DNA of 64,000 nt. Source: Halichondria panicea. Its lineage: Eukaryota; Porifera; Demospongiae; Suberitida; Halichondriidae. The stretch covers positions 5,275,047 through 5,339,046 of the forward strand of contig NC_087388.1 of the NCBI RefSeq assembly GCF_963675165.1. Direction: 5' to 3'. The notes under the pieces are model-generated. The model worked only from the letters and a program-made list of their open reading frames with translations. It was not told the DNA's origin and did no database searches. The translations under genes were made by a program, and so were the position numbers. Numbering within the stretch: position 1 is the stretch's first letter; every line of letters begins with the position of its first letter. Shown here in pieces: positions 12,851 to 23,831 of the stretch.

Positions 12851-13506
12851 AGGGCTATATTTTGCTTAGCATTCTCTCAAAGTAAGTTTTTATCATAGCC
12901 AGTCAATCTTTAGTCTCGTTGCCAGGCCGAGTTTTCACTTTTATATTGATCATAATTATGCAGCTGTACCTATTTTAAGGCATGTAATTTCGGTCAAAGG
13001 TAAACCACATGCAGGAATGCTTGATCATTTCTGCTGCCGGGTGAATTTAAATTCCAGGCATATCTATTATTATAAACTAGCCTCGTTCCCAGGCCGATTT
13101 GTCTCTAAAATAACGCTAGGTCGACCTAGCGTCATTTTAATTTATGAGCTAAAAATATAGATCTTGAGCATAGCATAACATTGCAGTTTTACCAGCAGTA
13201 TAGCATAATTTATACTCATAAATTAATGTTTACTATATGGAATGAATATAAACAAGAACACTAATCTAATTATAAATCAAGTTATAATTTTGTTTAGACC
13301 CTGCCATACATGTCTTGAACCCAACCATTTTGTTATGGTTTTGTATGTTTTAATCGCATGAGTCCTATATAGGTACATTTACTTGATATATTCATGTAAC
13401 AGTGTTAAGTATATATAGTATATATATTATTATATACCACACTTATTATTATAAACCACCCCTATTATGAGTTCTATTGTGACTGACTCTTGTTATAACA
13501 CTATTA

Positions 13507-13595
13507 TAGCCTTGTTCCTAAGCCGATTTGTCTCTAAAATAAAGCTAGGTCGACAACCTAATTATAAGAGACAAATCGGCCTGGGAACAAGGCTA
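13507..13595. mobile_element. 89-bp palindromic TAGCC...GGCTA element upstream of gene B
   Basis: The outer arms TAGCCTTGTTCCTAAGCCGA and its inverse enclose GATTTGTCTCT...AGAGACAAATC. It lies 76 bp upstream of the B start codon. It is translated in an upstream extension of the first-exon frame, which is one reason to prefer the downstream ATG. The copy at 46520-46608 is nearly the same. Confidence 0.7.
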
Positions 13596-13670
13596 TCTAA
13601 CACACGCTATTTAGGGCCATCGCATGCATGTAAAGACCATTCCGCTTTACCTCTGGTAAGACTAACAGCT

Positions 13671-15373
13671 ATGTTACTGTCACTCTTATTTTTGCTTCTG
13701 TTGCAAAGAGCAGCATATTCTCAAGATTTCTACTTTTCTAGTCACACAGGAATTTTCCCAGGACTGCAAGTTGACTCCATTGGGAGAACATTCATTGCTG
13801 CAGACAACTACCTGTATAGACTGAATGCACGGCTAATACAAGAGGAGACAGTTGATCTAGGAGCTACTATCATTGATGAAGGACTTGCCCTGAGCTCTAC
13901 TGGGATGTTGGTGGTGTGTTTAGAAGATCTTTCTTGCTCTGTCTACAATGCAAGCAACCTCAGTGCTGGCCCTATCAAGAGTGTCAGTAATGCTATAGGG
14001 GAAGATATAGGATTTGGAGTAGCTATCATTACGTCAGGAGACAGTTTCTACACTGGAGCAATAACTGATATAGGTCAAAGAATGGTACTGCAACAATTCG
14101 GAGAGGAGTTCAGTAGATCTTCTGAAAACAATCCATCAGGCTCACGCAATGAACTGGTTTTTGGGGTTAGTGATTTTGGACGACAATTCTATCCATTCGG
14201 TGGTTTTGTAAGTAGTGGATTTGCCTATTATGTTGTCGTCGACTATCAACCTGTAAGTGCACGAGCTATAAGACTATTACGTGTTTGCAACCTGCCTGAT
14301 TGTGGAGGCCCAAGTACCTGTGGAGTGACTGCTTTGTATGAACTGGGATTCGATTGCGGCTTTCAGTCGATCGCTGAACATACTCATGTGTGTGCAGTGT
14401 CATTAGTGGAGGATTTCAGTGGGATATCTGGACCCATTGCTGTTATAAATCTTTGCGTGGGTACTAACTCTATTTGTGTAGTCAATATCACTGCTGTCAA
14501 TGAAGCTATGGATGCTAAATATGACTCTTGTATTGTGTCACGGACTGTTGGAGAAGAAATAGGTTTAGCATGGAAAACAGGTTCCTCAGAAAGCTGCGAT
14601 ACTCTGCCTCAGCCTCAGGTTTGTATGCCATATACTGGCGTTATTATTATTATAGTAATTCACATGCACAGTCATATATATATATACACTTCATTTTCCA
14701 GATAACTATGGACAGATGTGACACAACCAGTCCAGTTGGCCTTATCCTTCCAAATGATGACATTGACCTAATAGCACCACTTCGTATCTACTTCGGAAAC
14801 AGTCTTGTGCCCATTGCTTCAGTAGCTGTGAAGCTGGAGCAGTTTTCCTTTGTGTTTGTTGCAACGTACCATGATAGTAGAATACTAGGAGTAAGTGCTG
14901 GATGGTTGAGTCAGTTAGTGTGCATGTAATAATGGCATTGTTTTTTCACAGTATGATGTCAGTGGTACATCTACCCTGGATGCTAATAGTTATTTCTACA
15001 ATCTTCCAGTGACACCTGGTGTGTATCTTTTGTCATGGAAAGAGGGACTGGACTACATCACAGCAGCCACTACAAACTCTGTGAGTTAATGCTAATATGT
15101 CCTCCCCTTATCAACCCCGGACTCCCCTCTCTGTAGGCGTTCCAAGTACACATAGAGCAGTGTTCCCAGCATATAGACTGTACCAGTTGTACCAATGACC
15201 CCTGCCCACTGTGTGGGTGGTGTATAGTGGAGAACAAGTGCTCTCGTCGTTCGCAGTGTCAGAATACCGATCTCTCCATTAGATGGTCACAGGACAGTGC
15301 CAGCTGTTTTACTGCTGCTACTGTGGAGCCTATGCAACTTGTGCTTGATCCTGATATTTTTGCTAATAATGAG
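13671..15373 (+). other. Gene B: signal peptide, Sema domain and PSI1 (exons 1-4)
   Basis: Exon 1 encodes the signal peptide and most of the Sema propeller, with blade-like strands such as [20 protein letters not shown] and conserved cysteines ([18 protein letters not shown]). Exons 2 and 3 complete it. Exon 4 carries PSI1, spaced CTSCTND...CGWC...C. Sema plus PSI is the ligand-binding head in plexins and MET. Confidence 0.8.
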
Positions 15374-18300
15374 GTAAGGCTTGTGTGTTTATATTTGTAT
15401 TTGAGATCATTCATAAACTGACCCCCACAGCTCACAGTGACCCTGACCTCCCCCGGCCTGCCTAATCCCCTTCCTGGAGAGAATATATTCTGTCATCTGG
15501 CGGACAGTGAAGGACGTTTCCCACCTATCATAGTACCAGCTGTTGAGGTCACCACGGGAACTGTGTTCAGTTGTGATATTGAAAGACTGGTACCTGACTA
15601 CCCTGAAGTACTGAGTGCAACCATCAACCTGGGCTTTCAGAGCTCTCTGTTCAATGAGCCATTTGATATCACCAACCAAGCACTCACCATCTACAAGTGC
15701 TCAGCAGGAGAAAGGTATATATCATTCAGGACAAGTTTAGTTTTCTAGATAAATACAACTTTCACAAATCATTTTATGTGAGTAGCTAGTCCTTTTATAT
15801 CGGATGGGCGAACAAATAGGCCTGGGATAGATTGTATCTGGGCGTGTCTATAGCGATAGTAATTTGCGTAGTAGTAACATTGTAACGTGTATACTTCACT
15901 GAAAATACAGCTAGAGAAATGACAAAGAAAGTATGCTATCTAAAAATTATGTCCAGGTAGATAGGTTCCAGCTTTAACTCAGCCTGTGGACAAGGCTAGT
16001 CAAAAATAGTTATGTTTGCCATACTATAAAAGTTATGTTCTCAAATCAAAAACATTGTCTATACAATAATTATGTCTATATGATAATTATAACCCATTGT
16101 GTACATGCAGCTGTAAGGATTGCCTTGGGCTGAATAGTAGTCCGTGTGGATGGTGTAACCTCAACAAGCAGTGCAGTGGAACATCAGTTCCTTGCAGGAA
16201 TGCATCTCACTTCCTACAGGTGAGGTCATGCATGTGATCTGTGACTCTATACATCCAGTGTACAGGCGTCTGGAGGCAACAACTTCGCTGCTGTGTGCCC
16301 CCTGTTGGACACACCCCCCTCTGATGGGTACATTCAACCAGCAAGGGTGGCCCAGGACATTCGACTGACCACCAGGAACCTCATACCCGCCGTGAGTCAT
16401 GCACATGACACAAGTATCTGATATATTGTTCCATAGTTTCCCTCTCCATTAGACGGATGGCTTTGAGTACTATTGTCTTATGAATGGAGTTAGTCTGAGA
16501 GCTCAGTATGAAAACGAGAGCTCCATCTTGTGTACAGTGGGCAGTGGGCAAGTGAGTATTTTACTATTTTTGTGATGGTTGGCTTATGTGATTGAATTAT
16601 CCAGTGGAATGAAGAGGATCGCTTGTACTGTTTGTCACAAAAGATACTTGAACACAATTACGTGCTTGATTAACATGTATATGAATGTTGCAAGTTCCGC
16701 TGTACATGTGCTAATGCGCCTCGGCATTTTGCTTCGCTCCAAAATTTTATAGAGTATGTAGAATAACTAGGACTGTATAATGTGTATCACGATATTCATT
16801 GTTTACAAGAAATAATTAGAGCAAGATCTAGAGTAATACAACTAGTGTTATGGAAGAGGAGCTCAAGTCTCACAATGACTGCTGCATGTTTCTTGCATAA
16901 AACTAAGAGAACATGGCTAGAAGCTTAGGCATTGCAATATTCGTAACAGTTATCTAGGACAGACACAGACACAGTCCGTATTCCTCGTGCGGCTATACAC
17001 TGTAAAAAATGATGTGTGGTTTTTACGCTATTGTGGCAAACGTGCGTTTTTCCTGATAGTTGCCACAATAGTTATGCACTTGCGTCAAAACCACACATCA
17101 TTTTTTACAGTGTACACAGTCATGTACTTGTAAACACATTCCCTATTAAATAATAGCAAGCATATAATTATGATAATTGTACTAATTGTACATACTGACG
17201 ATTTGGTTTACAGCTCACACTTCCCCCTGGTGTTGGAAGTGTCACTGTGGTTGTTATGGTAACCTGGATGGGGAATGATATCAACCACACACTGAGCAAC
17301 AACATGCAACAATTTTCAGGTACCGTTATATCTGTCGACCATGCATGATAGACGCTTCCAGATAGTCTAGACAATCTACTAGTTAACCCCGTACCCACAC
17401 ACAGTGACGTTGTATGATTGTCGTGACTTGGCCAGTGGATATTTGGAATGTATTGCAGTCAGAATGAGGTCAGAGTTTGCATGTGGGTGGTGTGGGGGTT
17501 TTTGTGAGGTGAGGCAAGAGTGCTCCAACGCTTTCATTACTGATGGGAACAATCCTGCCCCTGTCATCAACTCATTCACTCCAATGTCGGGTAAGAATGC
17601 AGTGAGTGTATAATTATAGTATACTAATGCTAACTCACTATAATTAATGTGATGATACAAAACTTAATTCTGACCTATATCCCCAGGACCAGTTGAAGGT
17701 GATACAGCAATCACTGTGACAGGCACTGACTTCGGAAAAACTTTTGTCCTCATTCAGACCTCCAGTCTTACATTAGGAGGCGTGGCCTGCACTCCCCTCA
17801 TCACTGGTTACATACCATGGCAGCAGTTTGTCTGTGAGACCACTCATTTTTTAACAGAAGGGTCAAAAGACTTCTCTCTGACCATTAACTCTAGAGCAGC
17901 CATTGTAAACGCTGGCTCCTTCACTGCAGTGGAACCTACTGTCAGCAGTATGACTCCAACCTTTGGATCCATGGATGGGGGAACTGCAGTGGTTGTGATG
18001 GGGACTGCACTGGATGTGGGTAATCAGGAGGACACTAGAGTCTCTCTGGAGATCAGTGGGTCAAACTACGTCTGCAACATATCGTGAGTGATACTATTGA
18101 GTAGCTATTGCCAACATTTTCCCTTCAGATCTATCGAGTCTCAAGAGATTCATTGCAGGACCTCAGCAACAAACCTCACCTCCGCTGCATTAGTGGTAGT
18201 GTCCATTGATGCTGCCAGAGTCAGCAATCCAGGAGTGGTCTTCATTTATCGTAACAACCCCAATGTTACTGCCGTGTTTCCTAGCAACACCATTCCCAGT

Positions 18301-21300
18301 GGAGGCATTACACTGACCTTTACTGGACTGGACTTGGATCTGGTACAACAGCCTGTGTTGGAGGTCTACCAGCCAATGGGTGCTCCTCTGGTGAGTCAGC
18401 AACTACCGTAGTAACTATAGAGAGTCTAAATGTAAAACTTTGTTTTATCGAAATTACCCGTGTATGCGCAGCGTGCAGAAGAAGTCGAGTGATTGAGTGT
18501 GTATATTGTGTGTGTATATTGTGTGTGTACGTGTGGACACAAAAATGAGCTGTTTGAGAAATACACACTTTCATGGATTGCTTTAACTGCTGATGAGACA
18601 GACAGCACACTGTAAAAAAGGATGTGTGGTTTTCACAACTATCAAGAAAAAACGCAGGAAAAACCACACATTTGAGACACAATAGTCACGTACCCTGCCT
18701 GAAAACTGAAAACCACACATCATTTTGCGTAATGGGGAATGATCATGAATCTATAAAGCAACAATTAAAAAACAGTGTTTTTTGTCGCCTTCGAAGATCG
18801 CGTACTTATAACTAGCCTATTATTTTAGTCTCTACACTGTAAATAATGATGTGTGATTGTAAAAAGTTATTATGCCTCGAGGCGTAGCCGCACGAGAGAT
18901 ACGGTAAAGCTGACTGTGTGTGTGTCTACAGGAATAATTAAAGGGTGTGTCTGCAAAGAGTTCACAAATGGCTACTATAACTAGCTGCTTTAACATAATT
19001 ATCTTTTCTGATTCTCGTATATATATAGCCAACAAAAAGCTAGCGCTTTAGTGTAATACTAACTTATAAGTTGAATAGAACTTGGTGCGAACAGATGATG
19101 CTACAAAAGATTCTGAAGAGACCTTCAATGTGAGTCAAACTAGTCATAGCTCCAGAAATAAGCTTTAGTTTTCTAATCCATGAATCGAGAACATGGCTAG
19201 AAGCCTGTTAGTTTTCGTCGCATTGCAACCGTTGAGCAGTTAAAGCTGGAACAGGCACACAGTGGCTGTGGATGTAATGCGCATGCGCGCTCGCCCCTAC
19301 TTGTTAGAGAATCCAGTGACTTACTTCTTTTTCTTGAGGTCCTGGTATACCGGTAAGCCACAAAACACGACAATGATACCATATAGAATAGATAACAATA
19401 GATGCATGTACACAAGTCTGGTAACAATAATTATAGATACATGTACACAAGTTTTTCTTCTCAGTGATAGATATACATTTCTGTTTGTTTAGATACTATA
19501 CTGTCTGTGCTTAAATTCTCTCCTATACTCTGTGCGTTTGACAAAGGTTTGCATGTTATTTAAATGGCTATACAGGCCGTTTAAATAACATACAGTTGCT
19601 TCAGTATTGTTGAAGATTATTCTTCAAGCCATCAGATCGATAGGCTTATGTTTCCATTCAGCTCCTCCCCTATATTAATGACTGTGTGGAATTCAATTAT
19701 GTCAACAATTGTAATCAGCAATAATAACGTAACATTATACCTCTTCACCTATTCTAACAGTTTTTGAGTGAAAGCAAAACAACGGCGAGAGGCATTAGCA
19801 CAGCGCAGCTTGCACCACTCGTTGTATCCGTGTTGTTTCTATGCAATGATTTTCAATGCACTAGGTGAATGCTCAATACATGATGCACTGTCTCTCCGCT
19901 ACAGAGGAGAAACTGCAGTGTTGTGGATAATACCACCATCACATGCTTGACTCCTAGTCTGACAACAACCTCACTGACCCCATTGGACTATGCCCTACTG
20001 TTCGATGATGTCTCACTCATCACACAAGCACGTCTCCCCATCAGCGTCCAACCAGATCCCTCTAAATTTAGACTAGATAGTTCTCTAGAGGTCACCAGTG
20101 GCACAGAGACGCTCATACGCATTGTGGTTTGTATTATTAGCTAGTACATGCACTGGCGCTATACTGTTACCGTGTGTGTATCCAGGGTGATAATCTCGAC
20201 TCAGTGGAGACTAGTGAAATACGAGTGACCGTGGGAGGGGAGGAGTGTACCAAGACATCCTCCAATAGTACAGGTAGTGTCCTCTGTACTGTCCCCTTGC
20301 AACCGCCAGGAGGAGAAAACTCAGCCATCATTCAGGTGAGTGACTATAATACGTAGCTATTAAACCGTAAATTGTGTTACTGTGATCTTCAGGTGAACGT
20401 TGGGAGCAACATCTCTCGAGTATTGGACCAGCAACTGACCTACACAAGTCCTGTGACTGCAGATCCACTGGAGATCATCATCCCGAGTGTATTGGGGGTT
20501 ATTGTGATGATCGTGTGTATAATGCTGACCATTTTTGTCTGTGTCTATCTAAAGTCTCGAAGAAAGACCATGTCAATTGCTATGCATGAGCAGATGATGG
20601 AAATCGTGGCTAATACGTAATAATTATTGTCTATGCCATAATTATATAGCTGTTCAATCGTCTTATTCATTGTTACAGGGGAACACAGGAGGATCTATTT
20701 CCTGCGGATGGCAACACAGCACTCGTTAGTAAGTTTATTAATAGTTTGCACTGAATATTCACCGACCCACAGAATCGGAGCTCGATGAGATTGCTGAGTC
20801 CATCCCAGACTCAATCAAAATACCAGCCTCCATATTGAAGCTCTCCAGTACTGCAATAGGACAAGGTAAAGAAAGATGTGCAAATAATTTAATGGGAATG
20901 TCGCCTTATTATAATTATACAGGTGAATTTGGCATTGTGTACAAGGGAGTTCTGACAGACTGGAACAGTGTACCTATTCAAGGGGTGGCCGTGAAGACAT
21001 TAAAAGGTGCATTACTCTGACATCAATACAGTATAATATCATAGCTATAGCTTATTAAGCATACATGCATGCATGGAAATCAAATAATTATGCTTCCCCC
21101 TATAGAGATTACAATTTCTGCAATTATAACCTCATTGTCTACCTTGCAGGTCTGTTCTCAATGTCCGATGTTCAGAGCATGGTGTTTGAGGTGACCAAGA
21201 TGCAGGACTTTGACCATCCTCACGTTATGTCCCTGATTGGGGTGTGTCTCGATGCTGGCCCTGGCATTGCCATAGTGATGCCATATATGGCCAACGGGAG

Positions 21301-23400
21301 CCTCATTAGCTATCTCAAGAAAGAGAGGAGCAGCCTTGAGTTGGACGATGAGTGTGAGATTGATCAGGTGTGTGGTATAGCTAGTTGAACTAAAGCCTCT
21401 CAGTATCTATATCAATACTATTATCAAAGCTATAATAGTTCAATTTGAGCTTTATGGGGATAGTCTCATTATAGGACAAGGTGCATGGTGAGCTTTTTCA
21501 GAACACCAACAATTTGTGTGAGGAAGCTCTTGACATTTTCTACAGATTCTGGAAGTGAGGAAACTGCTACTAAAGATGTGCCATCAGATAGCATTGGGAA
21601 TGACCTACTTGGCCGAGCATAAGTTTGTCCATCGCGACCTTGCAGCCAGAAACTGCATGTGAGTGAACCATCGACTGCATGTGTGTATACAGAGAAGACA
21701 AGCATCAATAGTATAATCTAATCTATAAAGTTCAGAATACACATATAATAGTGATAGCTTTTACTGTTAATGACCTTCACATTATGGGGAATGATAGTGA
21801 ATCCACAAGACTATAAAGCACGATGAGGTTGTCAATGATTAGAAAACACGTCACATCAGCAGTTAAAGCAGCAGTCCATGAAAACGTATAGTTTACTTGT
21901 GTCCACACACACACACCAATCACTCTATTCCTGCTGCGCGCACGAGGTAATTACAAATTATTATGAGAGAACTTTCGTTGCTATTTTATATATTATACGT
22001 ATCCAATATTGTAACAGCATCACAAGCCAACTAGATATGATTGTATTGATTTGACAAACTGCATGTGGACTGTTGTACAGATCATGCACCAATATAAATA
22101 TGAGCATTCGCACACTGGTTAGATAATAATTGTCTCAGTGCATGTGCATGATTCTATATAGGCTGGACTCGGGAGGGGGTATCAGGGTGGGGGACTTTGG
22201 TCTGGCTGAGGACGTCTATGCTAGTGGCTACTTCAAACAGAATGACCGAGGCAATGTGAAGCTGCCCTACAAATGGATGGCATTGGAGAGTCTCAAGGAT
22301 GCCATCTTCACAGAGAAAACTGATGTGGTGAGTCAGTACGTCGTAGGCCTTAAGATGACCCTCAAGTTTGCTAGTACATACAATATTTTACTTGTTTTCC
22401 ATGTGCCCAGTGGTCATATGGTGTGACTTTGTGGGAGATTTTCAATGGAGGAAGGACCCCCTACCCTGCCGTTGACCCGCTGTCCCTCATCCAGCTGCTG
22501 AAAGAGGGGCGGAGACTAGAGAAACCTCTAAACGCAGCCTGTGCCACAGAGATGTGAGTGTATACTCTGGCTTCGTATACGTATAACTATTATCGTAGCA
22601 GTTTCATTGAGCCCTGTTTTAGCAAGCCCTTTAAACTTTTGGAAGCAGGGCTGGCAATCTGAGTAGACTGGAGAGAGCTATATAATTATAGGGCTGCATA
22701 TCATTTGAGTCATTACAATTGACTGTATACATTCCCTCTTATCCTCACACAGTTCTGAAGTGATGTCTCAGTGTTGGAGGGAAGACCCAGAGGAGAGGCC
22801 AACCTTCTCACAACTGTCCTCCATTGTGGAGAGACTACTGACATCCATTTCTGGCTATACTGAACTTGGTATGGTGCTACTGAACCCACTTCAAGAAGCA
22901 GAGGAGCTCAGTAAGCAACATTTTACTCTATATCGTATAATTATAGCAGGTATAACTTTCGTTGGTGAAATGTTCGTACAATCTACCCATTTAATATTCG
23001 TACAACTCAGGATAGTGCACGATGTTGAAACTATTGTACTAGAACAATTTAGCAGTACGATAATAACCCGTATGGTAGCCTACGACATGCACATTTCGTA
23101 TATACGTATATAAAGACTTTTTGCATTTGTTCAGTATACCGCTACTACTATATTATTATGCCCATGCAAAGTGAAGGATCCTCAGTTGTTTAAAGTAGTG
23201 GGTTTGAATCAAGGCTATTATGTTTGGATTGGCTAGCTTATGTCATCATTTTTACTGCAGAATGTGACGGTGAACCCACACTTACTGATCATGAAGACGT
23301 TCATCACTATGTCGACCCTCCGTCAAGTTATCCTCTAACAATTAAGAACAGCGGAGCGTACAACCCCAGGGAAGAAATTACTACAACAGACAATTTATAA
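13671..23400 (+). CDS. Gene B: plexin-ectodomain receptor tyrosine kinase, complete
   Basis: Twenty-four exons: 13671-14618, 14702-14890, 14952-15080, 15137-15373, 15431-15714, 16111-16219, 16266-16391, 16453-16551, 17214-17319, 17405-17590, 17687-18083, 18129-18390, 19905-20126, 20186-20335, 20393-20616, 20679-20728, 20773-20865, 20923-21006, 21150-21367, 21546-21658, 22162-22327, 22411-22553, 22753-22910 and 23261-23400. They sum to 4833 bp, giving 1610 aa. The ATG is placed at the hydrophobic signal ([18 protein letters not shown]); the frame is open 68 codons further upstream, but that stretch is a palindromic repeat. Order: Sema, three PSI and six IPT, helix about 1176-1201, kinase about 1262-1550. 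Catalytic parts are present: GQGEFG, VAVK (about Lys1295), HRDLAARN (about Asp1402) and DFG (about 1420). It should act as a plasma-membrane receptor kinase; ligand unknown. Confidence 0.92.
16998..17112. mobile_element. 115-bp MITE flanked by TA (Tc1/mariner-like)
   Basis: Inverted ends CACTGTAAAAAATGATGTGT and the reverse complement are flanked by TA on both sides. It lies in intron 8 of gene B. Related damaged copies lie at 18607-18735 and from about 18836; an intact duplicate lies at 50013-50127. Confidence 0.75.
18391..19904. other. Gene B intron 12 with mobile-element relics
   Basis: A 1.5-kb intron. It contains MITE relics at 18607-18735 and from about 18836, and part of the CA-rich dispersed repeat at about 18880-19270. 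No exon with intact splice signals was seen inside. Confidence 0.65.
18607..18735. mobile_element. Degenerate MITE related to the 115-bp TA-flanked element
   Basis: It starts CACTGTAAAAAAGGATGTGT and ends AAAACCACACATCATTTTGC, without the final TTACAGTG. A further one-ended relic begins near 18836. Both are in gene B intron 12 and recur in the E copy near 51609-51733. Confidence 0.55.
20393..20616 (+). other. Gene B: membrane-proximal stalk and transmembrane helix (exon 15)
   Basis: The exon encodes the end of IPT6, a short stalk, a hydrophobic run of about 26 residues from [15 protein letters not shown] onward, and a basic stop-transfer KSRRK. The same exon is 224 bp in A, B and E, 254 bp in D and 230 bp in F; the differences lie mainly in the stalk and are multiples of three. 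Confidence 0.88.
20773..22910 (+). other. Gene B: tyrosine kinase domain (exons 17-23)
   Basis: Motifs in order: [19 protein letters not shown], helix-C Glu in [19 protein letters not shown], hinge [59 protein letters not shown] and [12 protein letters not shown]. The activation loop reads [12 protein letters not shown], so the second of MET's twin tyrosines is Phe. The layout is closest to MET/RON; TAM-like is the next best guess. Confidence 0.88.
23261..23400 (+). other. Gene B: C-terminal tail exon
   Basis: The last 46 codons follow the kinase and end at TAA (23398-23400). The tail contains [11 protein letters not shown] and, further on, AYNPRE. Tyr-Val-Asp-Pro fits the pYxxP pattern that Crk-type SH2 domains bind. 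It is conserved in D and E and in changed form in F (YISP). Phosphorylation is inferred only. Confidence 0.7.
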
Positions 23401-23831
23401 CTAATGTATATGGAGTAATGTAATTGCTCTGCAGCATGCATGCATGTAGTGATAGCTGGTGCAACGGACCATGCATGGTACAATGTAGTTTATTACACAC
23501 ATCGGTGTTTATCGTAGCGTAGTGATCGAGTATAATACACGCTTTGCACATTTTTATTATTCTTCCATGCAATAATATTATCATGCAGTAGTGAACAAGT
23601 ATTGTTAAAAGATATATCCAGATATAAATTAGCCAAATGTATAAGATAGAGGATTATATCAAAATAACCATCTCTCTGCAACACCAAGCAGTACATTGTT
23701 ATATTAGTTGTATATTCGGACACAATGATATAATTATACTATATAATATTTACTAAGCGTCAAAGGGCACAATTAAGAGAGAGGGCTGCTGCTTTGAACT
23801 GTCTGCCATTCCTGTGCATGGAATTATTTTG

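Larger units (their letters stand above)
10098..13670. other. Divergent intergenic region between genes A and B
   Basis: A spacer of 3.6 kb between two outward-facing receptor genes, likely holding both promoters. No TATA or initiator element could be assigned confidently. It contains several small inverted-repeat elements (10167-10221, 12132-12264, 13507-13595), TAGCC...GGCTA fragments near 10250-10400 and 10840-10910, and a CA-rich dispersed repeat at 12640-12850. The small open frame at 11886-12092 has no recognisable domain and I do not call it a gene. Confidence 0.6.
15431..20335 (+). other. Gene B: IPT1-PSI2-IPT2-PSI3-IPT3-6 block (exons 5-14, finished by exon 15)
   Basis: Exon 5 is IPT1, ending in ALTIYKC. 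Exon 6 is PSI2 (CKDCLGL...CGWC...C). Exons 7-9 are IPT2. Exon 10 is PSI3 (LYDCRDLA...CGWC...C). Exon 11 holds IPT3, with the plexin-like [17 protein letters not shown] and [15 protein letters not shown], and begins IPT4 ([13 protein letters not shown]). Exon 12 begins IPT5 ([12 protein letters not shown]). Exons 13-15 complete IPT5 and encode IPT6. Vertebrate MET has a single PSI and four IPTs. Confidence 0.75.

Noticed and set aside
13467-13670. Upstream extension of gene B first exon (68 extra codons; the same at 46480-46683 for E)
   Set aside because: The stretch is largely a palindromic repeat and lacks a signal peptide; the downstream ATG sits directly at the hydrophobic signal shared with A.
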